NCBI RefSeq assembly: GCF_902459505.1
Contig: NC_047096.1
Location: forward strand, 12,028,001 to 12,092,000
Direction of reading: 5' to 3'
Length of the DNA stretch: 64,000 nucleotides
Source: Geotrypetes seraphini
Taxonomy: Eukaryota; Chordata; Amphibia; Gymnophiona; Dermophiidae
Made by a program: the position numbers and the translations under genes. This document shows, piece after piece, positions 52,226 to 61,798 of the stretch. Numbering within the stretch: the first letter of the stretch is position 1; each line of letters begins with the position of its first letter. Below the pieces are notes generated by a model. It was given only the letters and a program-made list of their open reading frames with translations. It made no database searches and was not told where the DNA came from.

Positions 52226-53605
52226 TCATTGGTATTCCATTCGTTGTTATTGATAAACCACTCTCCCATCTTCTCAAGTTGCAATGTCAACTTCCTTCCC
52301 AGTGCCTACATCATCATCCAGGCCAAGCTGAAAGTGGGAGGGCAGGAGATGGAAAAGAGACCAAGCCAACTGACTCATCCTCCTTTAGCCCTACATGTCA
52401 CCCAACTCCAAACAGGTCAGATCCCACCTTTGACTTTCCCAGGCACCCAGTGGCAAGTGACCACCACCCATCCTACAGGGGGATTGAATAAGGGGAAGCT
52501 CCCTTCCTTCACAAGGTGGAAGGGCAAACTCACCTGTTACCCTCGTCTTCCTCAGCACTCCTGCCCAGCGGCTCCATTTTATCTGTTTTCACAGCAGTTA
52601 CAGTTTAAGTTCTTCCAGGCATTTATTTGTTCTGCAGAGGCCAAAACAACTTTACAAAGTACCCTAGTTGACAATGGCAGAAAATAATCAACTGGTATAT
52701 CTAGCCTGCCCAGTTAATCAAGTCTACATCCCAGCTGCCAGTTGTGGAGTATTAACACTTTAAGAAACATTACTCCTTCTCCAGGATAGATGCAGTTTTC
52801 TTCCTCCTTTGTTTTCCGGCATCTCAGTTAGATGAGCAGACAAAGTCCCCTATGTCGTCCTAAAGTGCCCCTCCCTTTTCATATCTAACCACAGTTTTGT
52901 AATGATCTAGTGTGGCTATTGCACCAATATACGACCAACACAAAATTGTGGCACTCTTGCTGTGGCTGGCAGGGATCCCTGAAACCCTGCCAGCTGAAAA
53001 CATACTTGTTCATCCCACTTGCACAGCCAGCTCTCTTCCAAACAGCAGCCGACGGCACTTACCATACGATGCTGACACTGGTCCCCCTCTGCACATGCTC
53101 GATTTTTGCACATGCGCAAGCACTCAGCACGTGCAGCCTGCCGGCGGTGACAAGAGCCTGGATACAGTGCAACCAGCTATAACTTGGAAGAACTCTGTCT
53201 GCCCAAGGAGGCTTGGGGAACCTTACCAACTCAGGCATTTCATATTTGGACTTGTGGGCAAGAGGGGGGGGAGCAGAGAGCAGGGTCGAGGGCAAATTCT
53301 GTGCCCCCCACCACCACCTTGGTCTCAGACCCACCAAAATTCAGCCCTCTGTCTCCACCCCTGATAAATGACCTCTTTAAAAATACTGACTAGCATGAAA
53401 GTGCACACACATTTTCACTGTGAGCATGAACAGAGATAGACTGAGCAGAGCGTGAACCAGAATAAGTGGTATGTATACGCACCCATACAAATATTTTTAT
53501 AAAATAGGTGCTTACTTGACTTTGAATGATCAAAAATACTTACATAAGTGGGAAGTCCTTCCCCATCCTGCTCTTGGGAAGGCCTCCACACATGGCAGAA
53601 CATAG
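52226..53605. other. Unassigned spacer
   Basis: Several open frames of 60-150 residues overlap on both strands, but none shows a domain, repeat structure or splice signal to support it. Confidence 0.35.
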
Positions 53606-53907
53606 CATAAGAACATAAGAATTACCGCTGCTGGGTCCATCCTGCCCAGCAGTCCACTCACGCAGCGGCCCCAAGGTGAAGACCAGTGCTCCAAATGAGT
53701 ACAGTCTCACCAGTTTAGCATGAACTTGTCCAACTTTATCTTGAAACCCTGGAGGGTGCTTTCCCCTTTAACAGACTCCGGAAGAGCGTTCCAGTTTTCT
53801 ACCACTCTCTGGGTGAAGAAGAATTTCCTTACGTTTGTACGGAATCTATCCCCTTTCAACTTTAGAGAGTGTCCTCTCGTTCTCCCTACCTTGGAGAGGG
53901 TGAACAA
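53606..53907 (-). mobile_element. CR1 LINE A, antisense, piece 1 (3' end)
   Basis: Reverse TTCTTATG tail and inverse of FTLSKVGRTRGHSLKLKGDRFRTNVRKFFFTQRVVENWNALPESV. It breaks at 'ggagagggtgaacaa' where LINE B begins and resumes at 56102. The 51875 copy shows that about 15 bases of the original were lost at the junction. Confidence 0.85.
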
Positions 53908-55465
53908 GAGAAAAAGGAAGCCGATATGGTTCACCAACCTAGTGGCTGAGAAAATAAAGGCGAAAGAGTTGGCGTTCATGAAGTATAAAAAAACCCAAGA
54001 AGAGGTGAGCAGAAAGGACTACAGGGTGAAACTGAAAGAAGCCAAGAGAGAGATACGTTTGGCGAAGGCACAGGCGGAAGAACAAATGGCTAAAAATGTA
54101 AAAAAGGGAGATAACAATTTTTTCAGATATATTAGTGAAAGGAGGAAGATAAAAAATGGAATTGCTAGGCTAAAAGATGCTGGGAACAAATATGTGGAGA
54201 GTGATGAGGAGAAAGCAAATGTGCTAAACAAATACTTCTGTTTTGTGTTCACAGAAGAAAATCCTGGAGAAGGACCGAGATTGTCTGGCAAAGTTACACG
54301 AGAAAATGGAGTAGATTCTGCACCGTTCACGGAGGAGGGTGTTTATGAGCAACTTGAAAAACTGAAGGTGGACAAAACGATGGGACCAGACGGGATCCAT
54401 CCCAGGATACTAAGGGAGCTCATAGAGGTTCTGGCGAGTCCTATTAAAGACTTGTTCAACAAATCTCTGGAGACGGGAGTGATTCCTGGGGATTGGAGGA
54501 GAGCGGATGTGGTCCCTATTCATAAAAGTGGTCACAGGGATGAAGCAGGAAACTACAGGCCGGTGAGCCTCACTTCAGTTGTTGGAAAAATAATGGAAGT
54601 GTTGCTAAAAGAAAGGATAGTGTACTTCCTTGAATCTAATGGGTTACAGGATCCGAGGCAACATGGCTTTACAAAAGGTAAATCGTGCCAAATGAACCTG
54701 ATTGAATTTTTTGATTGGGTGACCAGAGAGCTGGATCGAGGACATATGCTAGATGTAATTTACTTGGATTTCAGCAAAGCCTTTGATACAGTTCCTCATA
54801 GGAGGCTGTTGAACAAACTTGAAGGGCTGAAGTTAGGACCCAAAGTGGTGAACTGGGTCAGAAACTGGCTGTCGGACAGACGCCAGAGGGTGGTGGTTAA
54901 TGGAAGTCGCTCAAAGAAAGGAAAGGTGACTAGTGGAGTCCCTCAGGGTTCAGTGCTGGGGCCAATCCTGTTCAATATGTATGTGAGTGACGTTGCTGAA
55001 GGGTTAGAAGGAAAAGTGTGCCTTTTTGCAGATGATACCAAGATTTGTAACAGAGTAGACACCGAAAAGGGAGTGGAAAATATGAAAAAGGATCTGCAAA
55101 AGTTAGAGGAATGGTCTAATGCCTGGCAACTAAAATTCAATGCAAAGAAATGCAGAGTAATGCATTTGGGGATTAATAATAGGAAGGAACCGTATATGCT
55201 GGGAGGAGAGAAGCTGATATGCACGGATGGGGAGAGGGACCTTGGGGTGATAGTGTCCGAAGATCTAAAGGCGAAAAAACAGTGTGACAAGGCAGTGGCT
55301 GCTGCCAGAAGGATGCTGGGCTGTATAAAGAGAGGCGTAGTCAGTAGAAGGAAGAAGGTGTTGATGCCCCTGTACAGGTCATTGGTGAGGCCCCACTTGG
55401 AGTATTGTGTTCAGTTTTGGAGACCGTATCTGGTGAAAGACGTAAGAAGACTTGAGGTGGTCTAG
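53905..55465 (+). CDS. CR1-type reverse transcriptase of LINE B
   Basis: About 520 LINE-derived residues are open. The first 60 codons of the longer frame belong to the antisense LINE A and are not part of the protein. Motifs: KTMGPDGIHPRILREL, NYRPVSLTSVVGK, QHGFTKGKSC, YLDFSKAFDTVPH, SGVPQGSVLGPILFN, catalytic FADDTKICN near 55025, and [23 protein letters not shown] at 55463-55465 ends the frame. The thumb then continues in the same register (TKMIGSLRQKTYEERLEALNMYTLEERR) until an internal deletion near 55610. A remnant, since the endonuclease is absent. Confidence 0.85.
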
Positions 55466-56101
55466 AGGAGGGCAACGAAAATGATAGGAAGCTTGCGCCA
55501 GAAGACGTATGAGGAGAGACTGGAAGCCCTGAATATGTATACCCTAGAGGAAAGGAGAGACAGGGGAGATATGATTCAGACGTTCAAATACTTGAAGGGT
55601 ATTAACGTAGAAAAACCAGAGGACATAATTTGAGGTTGAGGGGTGGTAGATTCAGGGGCAATGTTAGGAAATTCTACTTTACGGAGAGGGTAGTAGATGC
55701 CTGGAATGTGCTCCCGAGAGAGGTGGTGGAGAGTAAAACTGTGACTGAGTTCAAAGAAGCGTGGGATGAACACAGAAGATTTAGAATCAGAAAATAATAT
55801 TAAATATTGAACTAGGCCAGTTACTGGGCAGACTTGCACGGTCTGTGTCTGTGTATGGCCGTTTGGTGGAGGATGGGCAGGGGAGGGCTTCAATGGCTGG
55901 GAGGGTGTAGATGGGCTGGAGTAAGTCTTAACAGAGATTTTGGCAGTTGGAACCCAAGCACAGTACCGGGTAAAGCTTTGGATTCTTGCCCAGAAATAGC
56001 TAAGAAGAAAAAATTAAAAAAAATAAAAAATTTAAATTGAATCAGGTTGGGCAGACTGGATGGACCATTCGGGTCTTTATCTGCCGTCATCTACTATGTT
56101 A
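53908..56101 (+). mobile_element. LINE B, CR1-type, inserted in LINE A
   Basis: 5'-truncated LINE with most of the reverse transcriptase, its thumb and the full 3' UTR ending in repeated TACTATGT (about 56090-56101). Same 3' UTR as the copies at 31443, 41331 and 41668. It separates the two pieces of antisense LINE A. Confidence 0.9.
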
Positions 56102-56508
56102 CTATGTTACTAAGTCTATTCTCTTCAGTATTTTGAATGTTTCGATCATGTCCCCTCGCAGTCTCCTCTTTTCAAGGGAGAAGAGGCCCAGCTTCTCCAA
56201 TCTCTCACTGTACGGCAACTCCTCCATCCCCTTCACCATTTTAGTCGTTCTTCTCTGGACCCTTTTGAGTAGTACCGTGTCCTTCTTCATGTACGGCGAC
56301 CAGTGCTGGAAGCAGTACTCCAGGTGAGGGCGCACTATGGCCCGGTACAGCAGCATGATAACCTTCTCTGATCTGTTTGTGATCCCCTTCTTGATCATTC
56401 CTAGCATTCTGTTCACCCTTTTCGCCACCACAGCACATTGTGCAGATGGCTTCATGGACTTGTCGATCAGAACTCCCAAGTCCCTTTCCTGGGAGGTCTC
56501 TCCAAGTA
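56102..56508 (-). mobile_element. CR1 LINE A, antisense, piece 2
   Basis: The minus strand codes for LGETSQERDLGVLIDKSMKPSAQCAVVAKRVNRMLG, MLLYRAIVRPHLEYCFQHW and [28 protein letters not shown]. It stops in the ninth base of the MULE target duplication, and the reading continues across the transposon at 61600. Confidence 0.85.
56500..56508. other. MULE target-site duplication, left copy
   Basis: CTCCAAGTA, repeated exactly at 61591-61599. Nine bases is the characteristic duplication length of Mutator-like transposons. Removing one copy and the element restores a continuous LINE reading. Confidence 0.95.
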
Positions 56509-56798
56509 GGGATCCGGAAGGTTCGCCCCCCACATTTCGCCCCCAGCAATTCGCCCCCCACATTTCGCCCCCCACATTTCGCCCCCAGACACATTTCGCC
56601 CCCACACATTTCGCCCCCACACATTTCGCCCCCCGGATGTTTCGCCCCCACACATTTCGCCCCCACACATTTCGCCCCCACATTTCGCCCCCACACATTT
56701 CGCCCCCGTCTCGGAGCGCAAATCCTTACCTCGGAGCGCAAATCAGTCCAGCTACTGTTGTGAGCGCGAGAGAAGCCAAGGGGGATCGAGGCTTGGCC
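56509..56798 (+). repeat. MULE left terminal inverted repeat
   Basis: Begins GGGATCCGGAAGGTTCGCC and contains 13 copies of a TTCGCCCCC(C) motif spaced about 13-17 bases apart up to 56706. These are followed by two CTCGGAGCGCAAATC blocks and the 'agtccagctactgttgtgagcgcgag' block. It matches the inverse of 61280-61590. Repeated subterminal motifs of this kind are candidate transposase binding sites. Confidence 0.9.
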
Positions 56799-58020
56799 AA
56801 GATCGAGGCTTGGCCAAAGCGAGACAGCGTCCCGCGTCCCGCGAGAGCTGTGCGCGAGCGAAGCCAAGGGGGGGAGGGAGTTGTGAGCGCGAGAGAAGCC
56901 AAGGGGGATCGAAGCCTGGGGATGAAGGGGGATCGGGCCCAAGGCTAGAGCGAGACAGCGGAAAGGGATGAAGGGGGATCGGGGCTTGGGCCGAAAGGGA
57001 ACATGAGCTGTGCGCGAGCGAAGCCAAGGGGGGGTAGGGAGTCGAAGCCTGGGGATGAAGGGGGATCGGGCCCAAGGCCAGAGCGAGACAGCGGAAAGGG
57101 ATGAAGGGGGATCGGGGCTTGGGCCGAAAGGGAACATGAGCTGTGCGCGAGCGAAGCCAAGGGGGGGTAGGGAGTCGAAGCCTGGGGATGAAGGGGGATC
57201 GGGCCCAAGGCCAGAGCGAGACAGCGGAAAGGGATGAAGGGGGATCGGGGCTTGGGCCGAAAGGGAACATGAGCTGAGCGAAGCCAAGGGGGGGTAGGGA
57301 GTCGAAGCCTGGGGATGAAGGGGGATCGGGCCCAAGGCCAGAGCGAGACAGCGGAAAGGGATGAAGGGGGATCGGGGCTTGGGCGAGACAGCGGAAAGGG
57401 ATGAAGGGGGATCGGGGCTTGGGCCGAAAGGGAACATGAGCTGTGCGCGAGCGAAGCCAAGGGGGGGGAGGGAGTCGAAGCCTGGGGAGGAAGGGGGATC
57501 GGGCCCAAGGCCAGAGCGAGACAGCGGAAAGGGATGAAGGGGGATCGGGGCTTGGGCCGAAAGGGAACATGAGCTGAGCGAAGCCAAGGGGGGGTAGGGA
57601 GTAAGCCAAGGGGGGGTAGGGAGTCGAAGCCTGGGGATGAAGGGGGATCGGGCCCAAGGCCAGAGCGAGACAGCGGAAAGGGATGAAGGGGGATCGGGGC
57701 TTGGGCCAAAAGGGAACATGAGCTGAGCGAAGCCAAGGGGGGGTAGGGAGTCGAAGCCTGGGGATGAAGGGGGATCGGGCCCAAGGCCAGAGCGAGACAG
57801 CGGAAAGGGATGAAGGGGGATCGGGGCTTGGGCGAGACAGCGGAAAGGGATGAAGGGGGATCGGGGCTTGGGCCGAAAGGGAACATGAGCTGTGCGCGAG
57901 CGAAGCCAAGGGGGGGTAGGGAGTCGAAGCCTGGGGATGAAGGGGGATCGGGCCCAAGGCCAGAGCGAGACAGCGTCCCGCGAGCGTACGCCGCGCGCCT
58001 CCGACGAGCCGCAGGTCCGC
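56799..58020 (+). repeat. GC-rich minisatellite inside the MULE
   Basis: About eight tandem units. Starts of the GTCGAAGCCTGGGG block at 57041, 57174, 57301, 57474, 57622, 57750 and 57922 give spacings of 133, 127, 173, 148, 128 and 172. A basic unit of about 130 bases plus optional 40-base internal duplications explains them. Long proline-rich frames on the minus strand are by-products of the repeat and not genes. Shorter inverted arrays lie at the right end of the transposon. Confidence 0.9.
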
Positions 58021-58150
58021 CGAAAGGGAACATGAGCTTATCCCGCTGGAGCGCGCTGATAAGTGCAGCAAGGCCTGAAGTAGGGGAAAACGCTCAGGGG
58101 CGAAAGGTGCGTGGGCGAAATGTATGTATAGTCGCCAGTGCTAAATTCGG

Positions 58151-58200
58151 CCAATCTGGCGCCAATGACTTTGCAAAATTCACCAGAGCTTCTATAAATA
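58151..58200 (+). promoter_or_regulatory. CCAAT and TATA boxes of the MULE transposase gene
   Basis: CCAAT at 58151-58155 and again at 58162-58166, then TATAAATA at 58193-58200, 78 bases ahead of the ATG. Spacing is that of an ordinary RNA polymerase II promoter, with transcription expected to start near 58225. Just upstream (58097-58125) are degenerate CGAAATGT motifs like those of the terminal repeat. Confidence 0.7.
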
Positions 58201-58277
58201 TGACATGTTCTTGCCTCTTGGTCATTTAGTCCTTTCGATTTCCTGATTAACTGATCTGTTTAGTGATTTATTTAGTT

Positions 58278-60158
58278 ATGGAATCAGTTCTTTCAAAGCG
58301 TGGCAAGAAGAAGCTAGTTTACGAAAATCATATTTATGTATTCTCTAAACGAACAGCAGATGACAGACATGCTATTTGGGTATGCGAAAAGCGGTCAAGG
58401 TGTAAAGGACGCGTTTGGACTGAAGGAATTGATGGCGAAGTTGTGAAAATCGTAAATATACATAATCATGCAGCACAGGCAGCAAGGCCTGAAGTAGTTC
58501 GATTAATCAATGAAGTTACTTCCAGGGCAAGGTCGACACAGGAGACGCCACAGCAGATTCTTAGTGAGGTCATTTCAGGCAGCCATGCAAACGTTGGAGC
58601 GCTTCTGCCTAGAAAAGATTCGCTAAAGAGATCAATTCGATCGTCAAGACAAGTCGAGGGTATGCCGCGGCTGCCTCAAACCATTGATCAACTCGTCATC
58701 CCGCCAGAATTTCAGGAGATCATTATCAATGGCGTCCAACAGCAATTTCTTTTGTGGGACTCGGGTAAACTTTTCTTTTCAAGCTATTAGCATTATGTAC
58801 TCGTACATGTAGGCGTTATTTGCTCGCATTTTATATCACTTTGTGGCACATAAAATGGCCCAAAATTTCTTAATTTATTAGAATTGGTCAAACAAGTATG
58901 TCTTAGTTTTCTAAGCCGTTTTAAGCGTTATCTTGAATTATTGTTGCTATATAATCTTCCACATTTAATTTTACTAAATTACTTGGTACAATTTTAGTAG
59001 AATTTGTGAAACATTCCATTAACGTAATAGCTCAAAAAATGAAGAAAAAATATTATTTTTGTCTTTCGGAATTTTTTGATGCCAGCGAATAGAGCTCGTC
59101 GAAAAATGGTGTTTTTTCTGCACCCCTGACTATTTCTGACCCTTTTTTGGACTTTGAAAAGCCCATGTATGTCCCGTCCCAACTGAGGGGTTTCCTCCAT
59201 CCACCGCCTAAATTTATGCCTAAATTATTTTTATTTTTATTCAGGGACTGGAACCAGCCGAATATTGATATTTGGAACGAGGGATAATCTCCACTCGTTG
59301 GCACAGAGCAGTGAATGGTTCGCTGATGGCACGTTTTCTACTGCACCAGCTTTGTTCGAGCAGCTTTATACGATTCATGCAGTTCACGGTGGTGTCATCA
59401 TTCCAGCATTGTACGCGCTGTTGCCGAACAAGACCCGAACAACCTATCGACAGATGCTGCAGCAGCTTAAGAATATGCAGCCAGGTCTCCAACCGAAGCA
59501 GTTGATGACCGATTTTGAACAAGCTGCAATTCAAGCGTTTGAAATCGAGTTTCCTAACATGGAGAAAACAGGCTGCTTCTTCCACTTGTCGCAGTCAATA
59601 TGGCGAAGAGTTCAGAATGAAGGATTGAAAGTGCGCTACCAAAATGACCACGAATTTGCACAGTGGATCCGCATGATACCAGCTCTTGCTTTTCTGCCTC
59701 CGGCCATTGTTGTGCAATCATTTGAAGAGCTGCTGGAAGATCCCAAATTTCTAGAAGAAGCACTACCCATTGCCAACTATTTCGAGGACACCTACATTGG
59801 TCGAATGAACCGAAGAGGACGCCAGAATCCATTGTTTCCAGTTGTGTTTTGGAATGTTCATCAACGAACGTTGAAAGGCCAACATCGGACGAACAATGAC
59901 GTCGAGGGCTGGCATCGCAGCTTTCAAGAAACCTGCGGCTCACTTTTCCCCAATATATACCGCTTCATCAACTGCTTGAAAAGACAGCAAGGCCTTCACA
60001 ATTTTGAAATCACGCAGATTATAGCAGGCAATCCTGTCAATGCGCGAAACAAGAAATACGCGGCTATTTCTGCAAGAATTCGGCGTATTGTGGAGGACTT
60101 GGACAATCGAAATTTGATCGACTATCTCAGAGGAATAGCATACAATTTTGAATTTTGA
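58278..60158 (+). CDS. FLYWCH-MULE transposase (two exons)
   Basis: DDE transposase that would cut and paste the surrounding element. Exon 1 is 58278-58764, the intron 58765-59244 (GTAAAC...TTTATTCAG) and exon 2 59245-60158. The junction falls after the first base of a glycine codon and stays in frame, giving about 466 residues. An N-terminal FLYWCH zinc finger (about residues 15-65) has WVC at 34-36, Cys42 and HNH at 62-64, for DNA binding. The RNase H-like domain shows the catalytic Asp190 (FADGTF), Asp252 (MTDFE) and Glu383 (NNDVEGWH), plus the MULE CxxH element at Cys273-His276 (GCFFHLS). The start is the first in-frame ATG after the TATA box. The five codons before it have no ATG. No stop or frameshift is present. 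Domesticated FLYWCH genes are an alternative, but the terminal repeats and target duplication argue for a transposon. Confidence 0.92.
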
Positions 60159-60323
60159 TTGACGTTCACTGTATTTCATTTTACTTGTTATTTGACTGTG
60201 TTGTGTTTGGACTGTTATTTCATTTGACAGGTTAGTTTTTGTTCACTTTATCACTGTATTTCATTTTACTTGTTATTTGAATGTTATTTGACTGTTTTGT
60301 TTAGCACAGTAAAAAATTAAAAA

Positions 60324-60329
60324 AATAAA
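60324..60329 (+). terminator. Polyadenylation signal of the transposase gene
   Basis: AATAAA 166 bases after the stop codon, in an A-rich stretch. The first good hexamer downstream of the gene on this strand. Confidence 0.6.
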
Positions 60330-60334
60330 TCCTG

Positions 60335-60395
60335 TTTTAGCCCAGCCTCTTGTTTCCAACAGTGGCCAATCCAGGTCATGCCCAATATATGCTCT
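60335..60395 (-). mobile_element. CR1 fragment within the MULE
   Basis: 'tttagcccagcctcttgtttcc' and 'cagtggccaatccaggtca' are the inverse of a phrase common in CR1-type LINE 5' or 3' untranslated regions of tetrapods. Very short. Confidence 0.4.
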
Positions 60396-60469
60396 CTGCA
60401 AATGGTGTGCACTCTTCACAGGGAGCGCATATTCTTCATGGTGCATAAAAGAAGCCAAAATGTATACAA

Positions 60470-60795
60470 ATTTCAAGTTTATTTAGCTTTGATATACTGC
60501 GTTAATTACCAAAGAGGTTTACATTGTACAAAATTTAAAATATAAGTAAAAATGGGGTAGTAAAAAGACAGACTGCATGGTATTAAAGACAAAACACGCT
60601 AAAAGGGGAAAATGGTTGGGACACATTGCATAAAAAGAAAGGGGCATGGGGAAAAGAAGAGGGAGAAATGGAATGTCTGATATGTGGCCATTGCCTGAGT
60701 CTCATGAGCAATTAAACCTAGGTATAGATCTTTAAAGAGAAAGGTTTTGAGGCTAGATTTGGAGTTGTTGCAGTTAGTTTCCTGCCTTGCTACAA
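60470..60795 (-). mobile_element. L2-type LINE 3' end within the MULE
   Basis: 'caaatttcaagtttatttagctttgatatactgcg' is the inverse of an L2 TTGAAAC-type tail, followed by antisense 3' UTR and a 'ttttgaggctag' coding-end block. It lies between the transposase gene and the right terminal array. Confidence 0.7.
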
Positions 60796-60861
60796 TCCCT
60801 CATGCCATGCTTGCCACACAATGTTTAACGTTCCATGTGTGCATGACACACATAGCACGGA

Positions 60862-61145
60862 GCTCTGGCCCAAGCCCCGATCCCCCTTCATCCCCAAACT
60901 TCGACTCCCTACCCCCCCTTGGCTTCTCTCGCGCTCACAACAGTAGCTGGACTGACCTACCCCCCCTTGGCTTCGCTCGCGCACAGCTCATGTTCCCTTT
61001 CGGCCCAAGCCCCGATCCCCCTTCATCCCCAGACTTCGTCTCCCTACCCCCCCCTTGGCTTCTCTCGCGCTCACAACAGTAGCTGGACTGACCTACCCCC
61101 CCTAGGCTTCGCTCGCGCACAGCTCTCGCGGGACGCTGTCTCGCT
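60862..61145 (-). repeat. MULE right minisatellite block, inverted
   Basis: Two units carrying the inverse of the left array: 'ggcccaagccccgatcccccttcatcccc', 'gcttctctcgcgctcacaacagtagctggactgacc' and 'ggcttcgctcgcgcacagctc'. Much shorter than the left array, so the two ends have expanded unequally. Confidence 0.85.
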
Positions 61146-61279
61146 TTGGCCAGGTGCTCCTGCTTGGATAATCACTGGCGTGTATGGGGGGAGGGGAAAG
61201 TAGCCGTGTTCAGCACACACATCCCACCCTTCTCTAATACAGCTGTCTAATGCTGCAGTTGATTGCATCTCTCCAGAAG
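61146..61279. other. Non-repetitive segment between the MULE right arrays
   Basis: 134 bases ('aggtgctcctgcttgg' to 'tctccagaag') with no counterpart in the left end. Possibly captured or inserted sequence. Confidence 0.5.
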
Positions 61280-61590
61280 CCTCGATCCCCCTTGGCTTCT
61301 CTCGCGCTCACAACAGTAGCTGGACTGATTTGCGCTCCGAGGTAAGGATTTGCGCTCCGAGACGGGGGCGAAATGTGTGGGGGCGAAATGTGGGGGCGAA
61401 ATGTGGGGGGGCGAAATGTGGGGGCGAAATGTGTGGGGGCGAAATGTGTGGGGGCGAAACATCCGGGGGGCGAAATGTGTGGGGGCGAAATGTGTGGGGG
61501 CGAAACATCCGGGGGGCGAAATGTGCGGGGGCGAAATGTGAGGGGCGAATTGCTGGGGGCGAAATGTGGGGGGCGAAACTTCCGTGAACC
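61280..61590 (-). repeat. MULE right terminal inverted repeat
   Basis: Inverse reading begins GGTTCACGGAAGTTTCGCCC and contains 15 copies of the TTCGCCCCC motif against 13 on the left. It then has the same paired CTCGGAGCGCAAATC blocks and the AGCTACTGTTGTGAGCGCG block. Similarity to the left repeat stops near 61280. Confidence 0.9.
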
Positions 61591-61599
61591 CTCCAAGTA
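61591..61599. other. MULE target-site duplication, right copy
   Basis: CTCCAAGTA, identical to 56500-56508. Confidence 0.95.
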
Positions 61600-61790
61600 C
61601 CACCCTGGACATCCTGTATTTGTGCATGAGATTTTTGTTCCTGACATGCATCACTTTGCACTTATCCACAATGAACCTCATCTGCCATGTCGATGCCCAT
61701 TTCTCGAGCTTGATTATGTCACGTTGCAGATCTTCGCAATCCCCCTGTGTCTTCACTACTCTGTATAACTTCGTATCGTCCGCAGGTAAC
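61600..61790 (-). mobile_element. CR1 LINE A, antisense, piece 3
   Basis: The minus strand reads DDTKLYRVVKTQGDCEDLQRDIIKLEKWASTWQMRFIVDKCKVMHV and KNLMHKYRMSRVVL, which continues directly into LGETSQERDLG of piece 2 once the transposon is set aside. The copy ends at the FADD-proximal region near 61785. Confidence 0.85.
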
Positions 61791-61798
61791 ATAACACA

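Larger units (their letters stand above)
56509..61590 (+). mobile_element. 5082-bp autonomous Mutator-like transposon (MULE)
   Basis: Complete DNA transposon: exact 9-bp target duplication, terminal inverted repeats of about 290-310 bp, a left GC-rich minisatellite (about 56760-58020), and a one-intron FLYWCH-MULE transposase gene (58278-60158). A right inverted minisatellite block (60862-61145) completes it. The terminal and minisatellite parts are very CpG-rich and largely free of TpG decay, which suggests a recent insertion. An antisense L2 fragment (60470-60795) and a short CR1 piece (near 60335-60395) lie inside and must have been acquired earlier or inserted after. It is inserted in an antisense CR1 LINE. 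Gene and ends all look whole. Confidence 0.93.

Noticed and set aside
52229-53393. Cluster of overlapping frames of up to 152 residues
   Set aside because: Open on both strands in the same place, with no motif or signal to support any of them.
56799-58020. CRISPR-like regular repeats
   Set aside because: Units are contiguous with no unique spacers, and they lie inside a transposon of a eukaryote.
56241-58071. Very long proline-rich open frames (up to 492 residues) on the minus strand
   Set aside because: They read through the GC-rich minisatellite of the MULE. Several frames are open at once because the repeat lacks stops, and no start context or domain exists.
58278-60158. Domesticated host FLYWCH gene
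   Set aside because: The gene lies exactly between inverted termini with a 9-bp target duplication, inside a LINE, which marks it as a transposon gene.
61234-61792. Histidine/proline-rich frames over the right terminal repeat
   Set aside because: Translation of the TTCGCCCCC array in three frames. Each repeats a short peptide, so they are by-products of the repeat.
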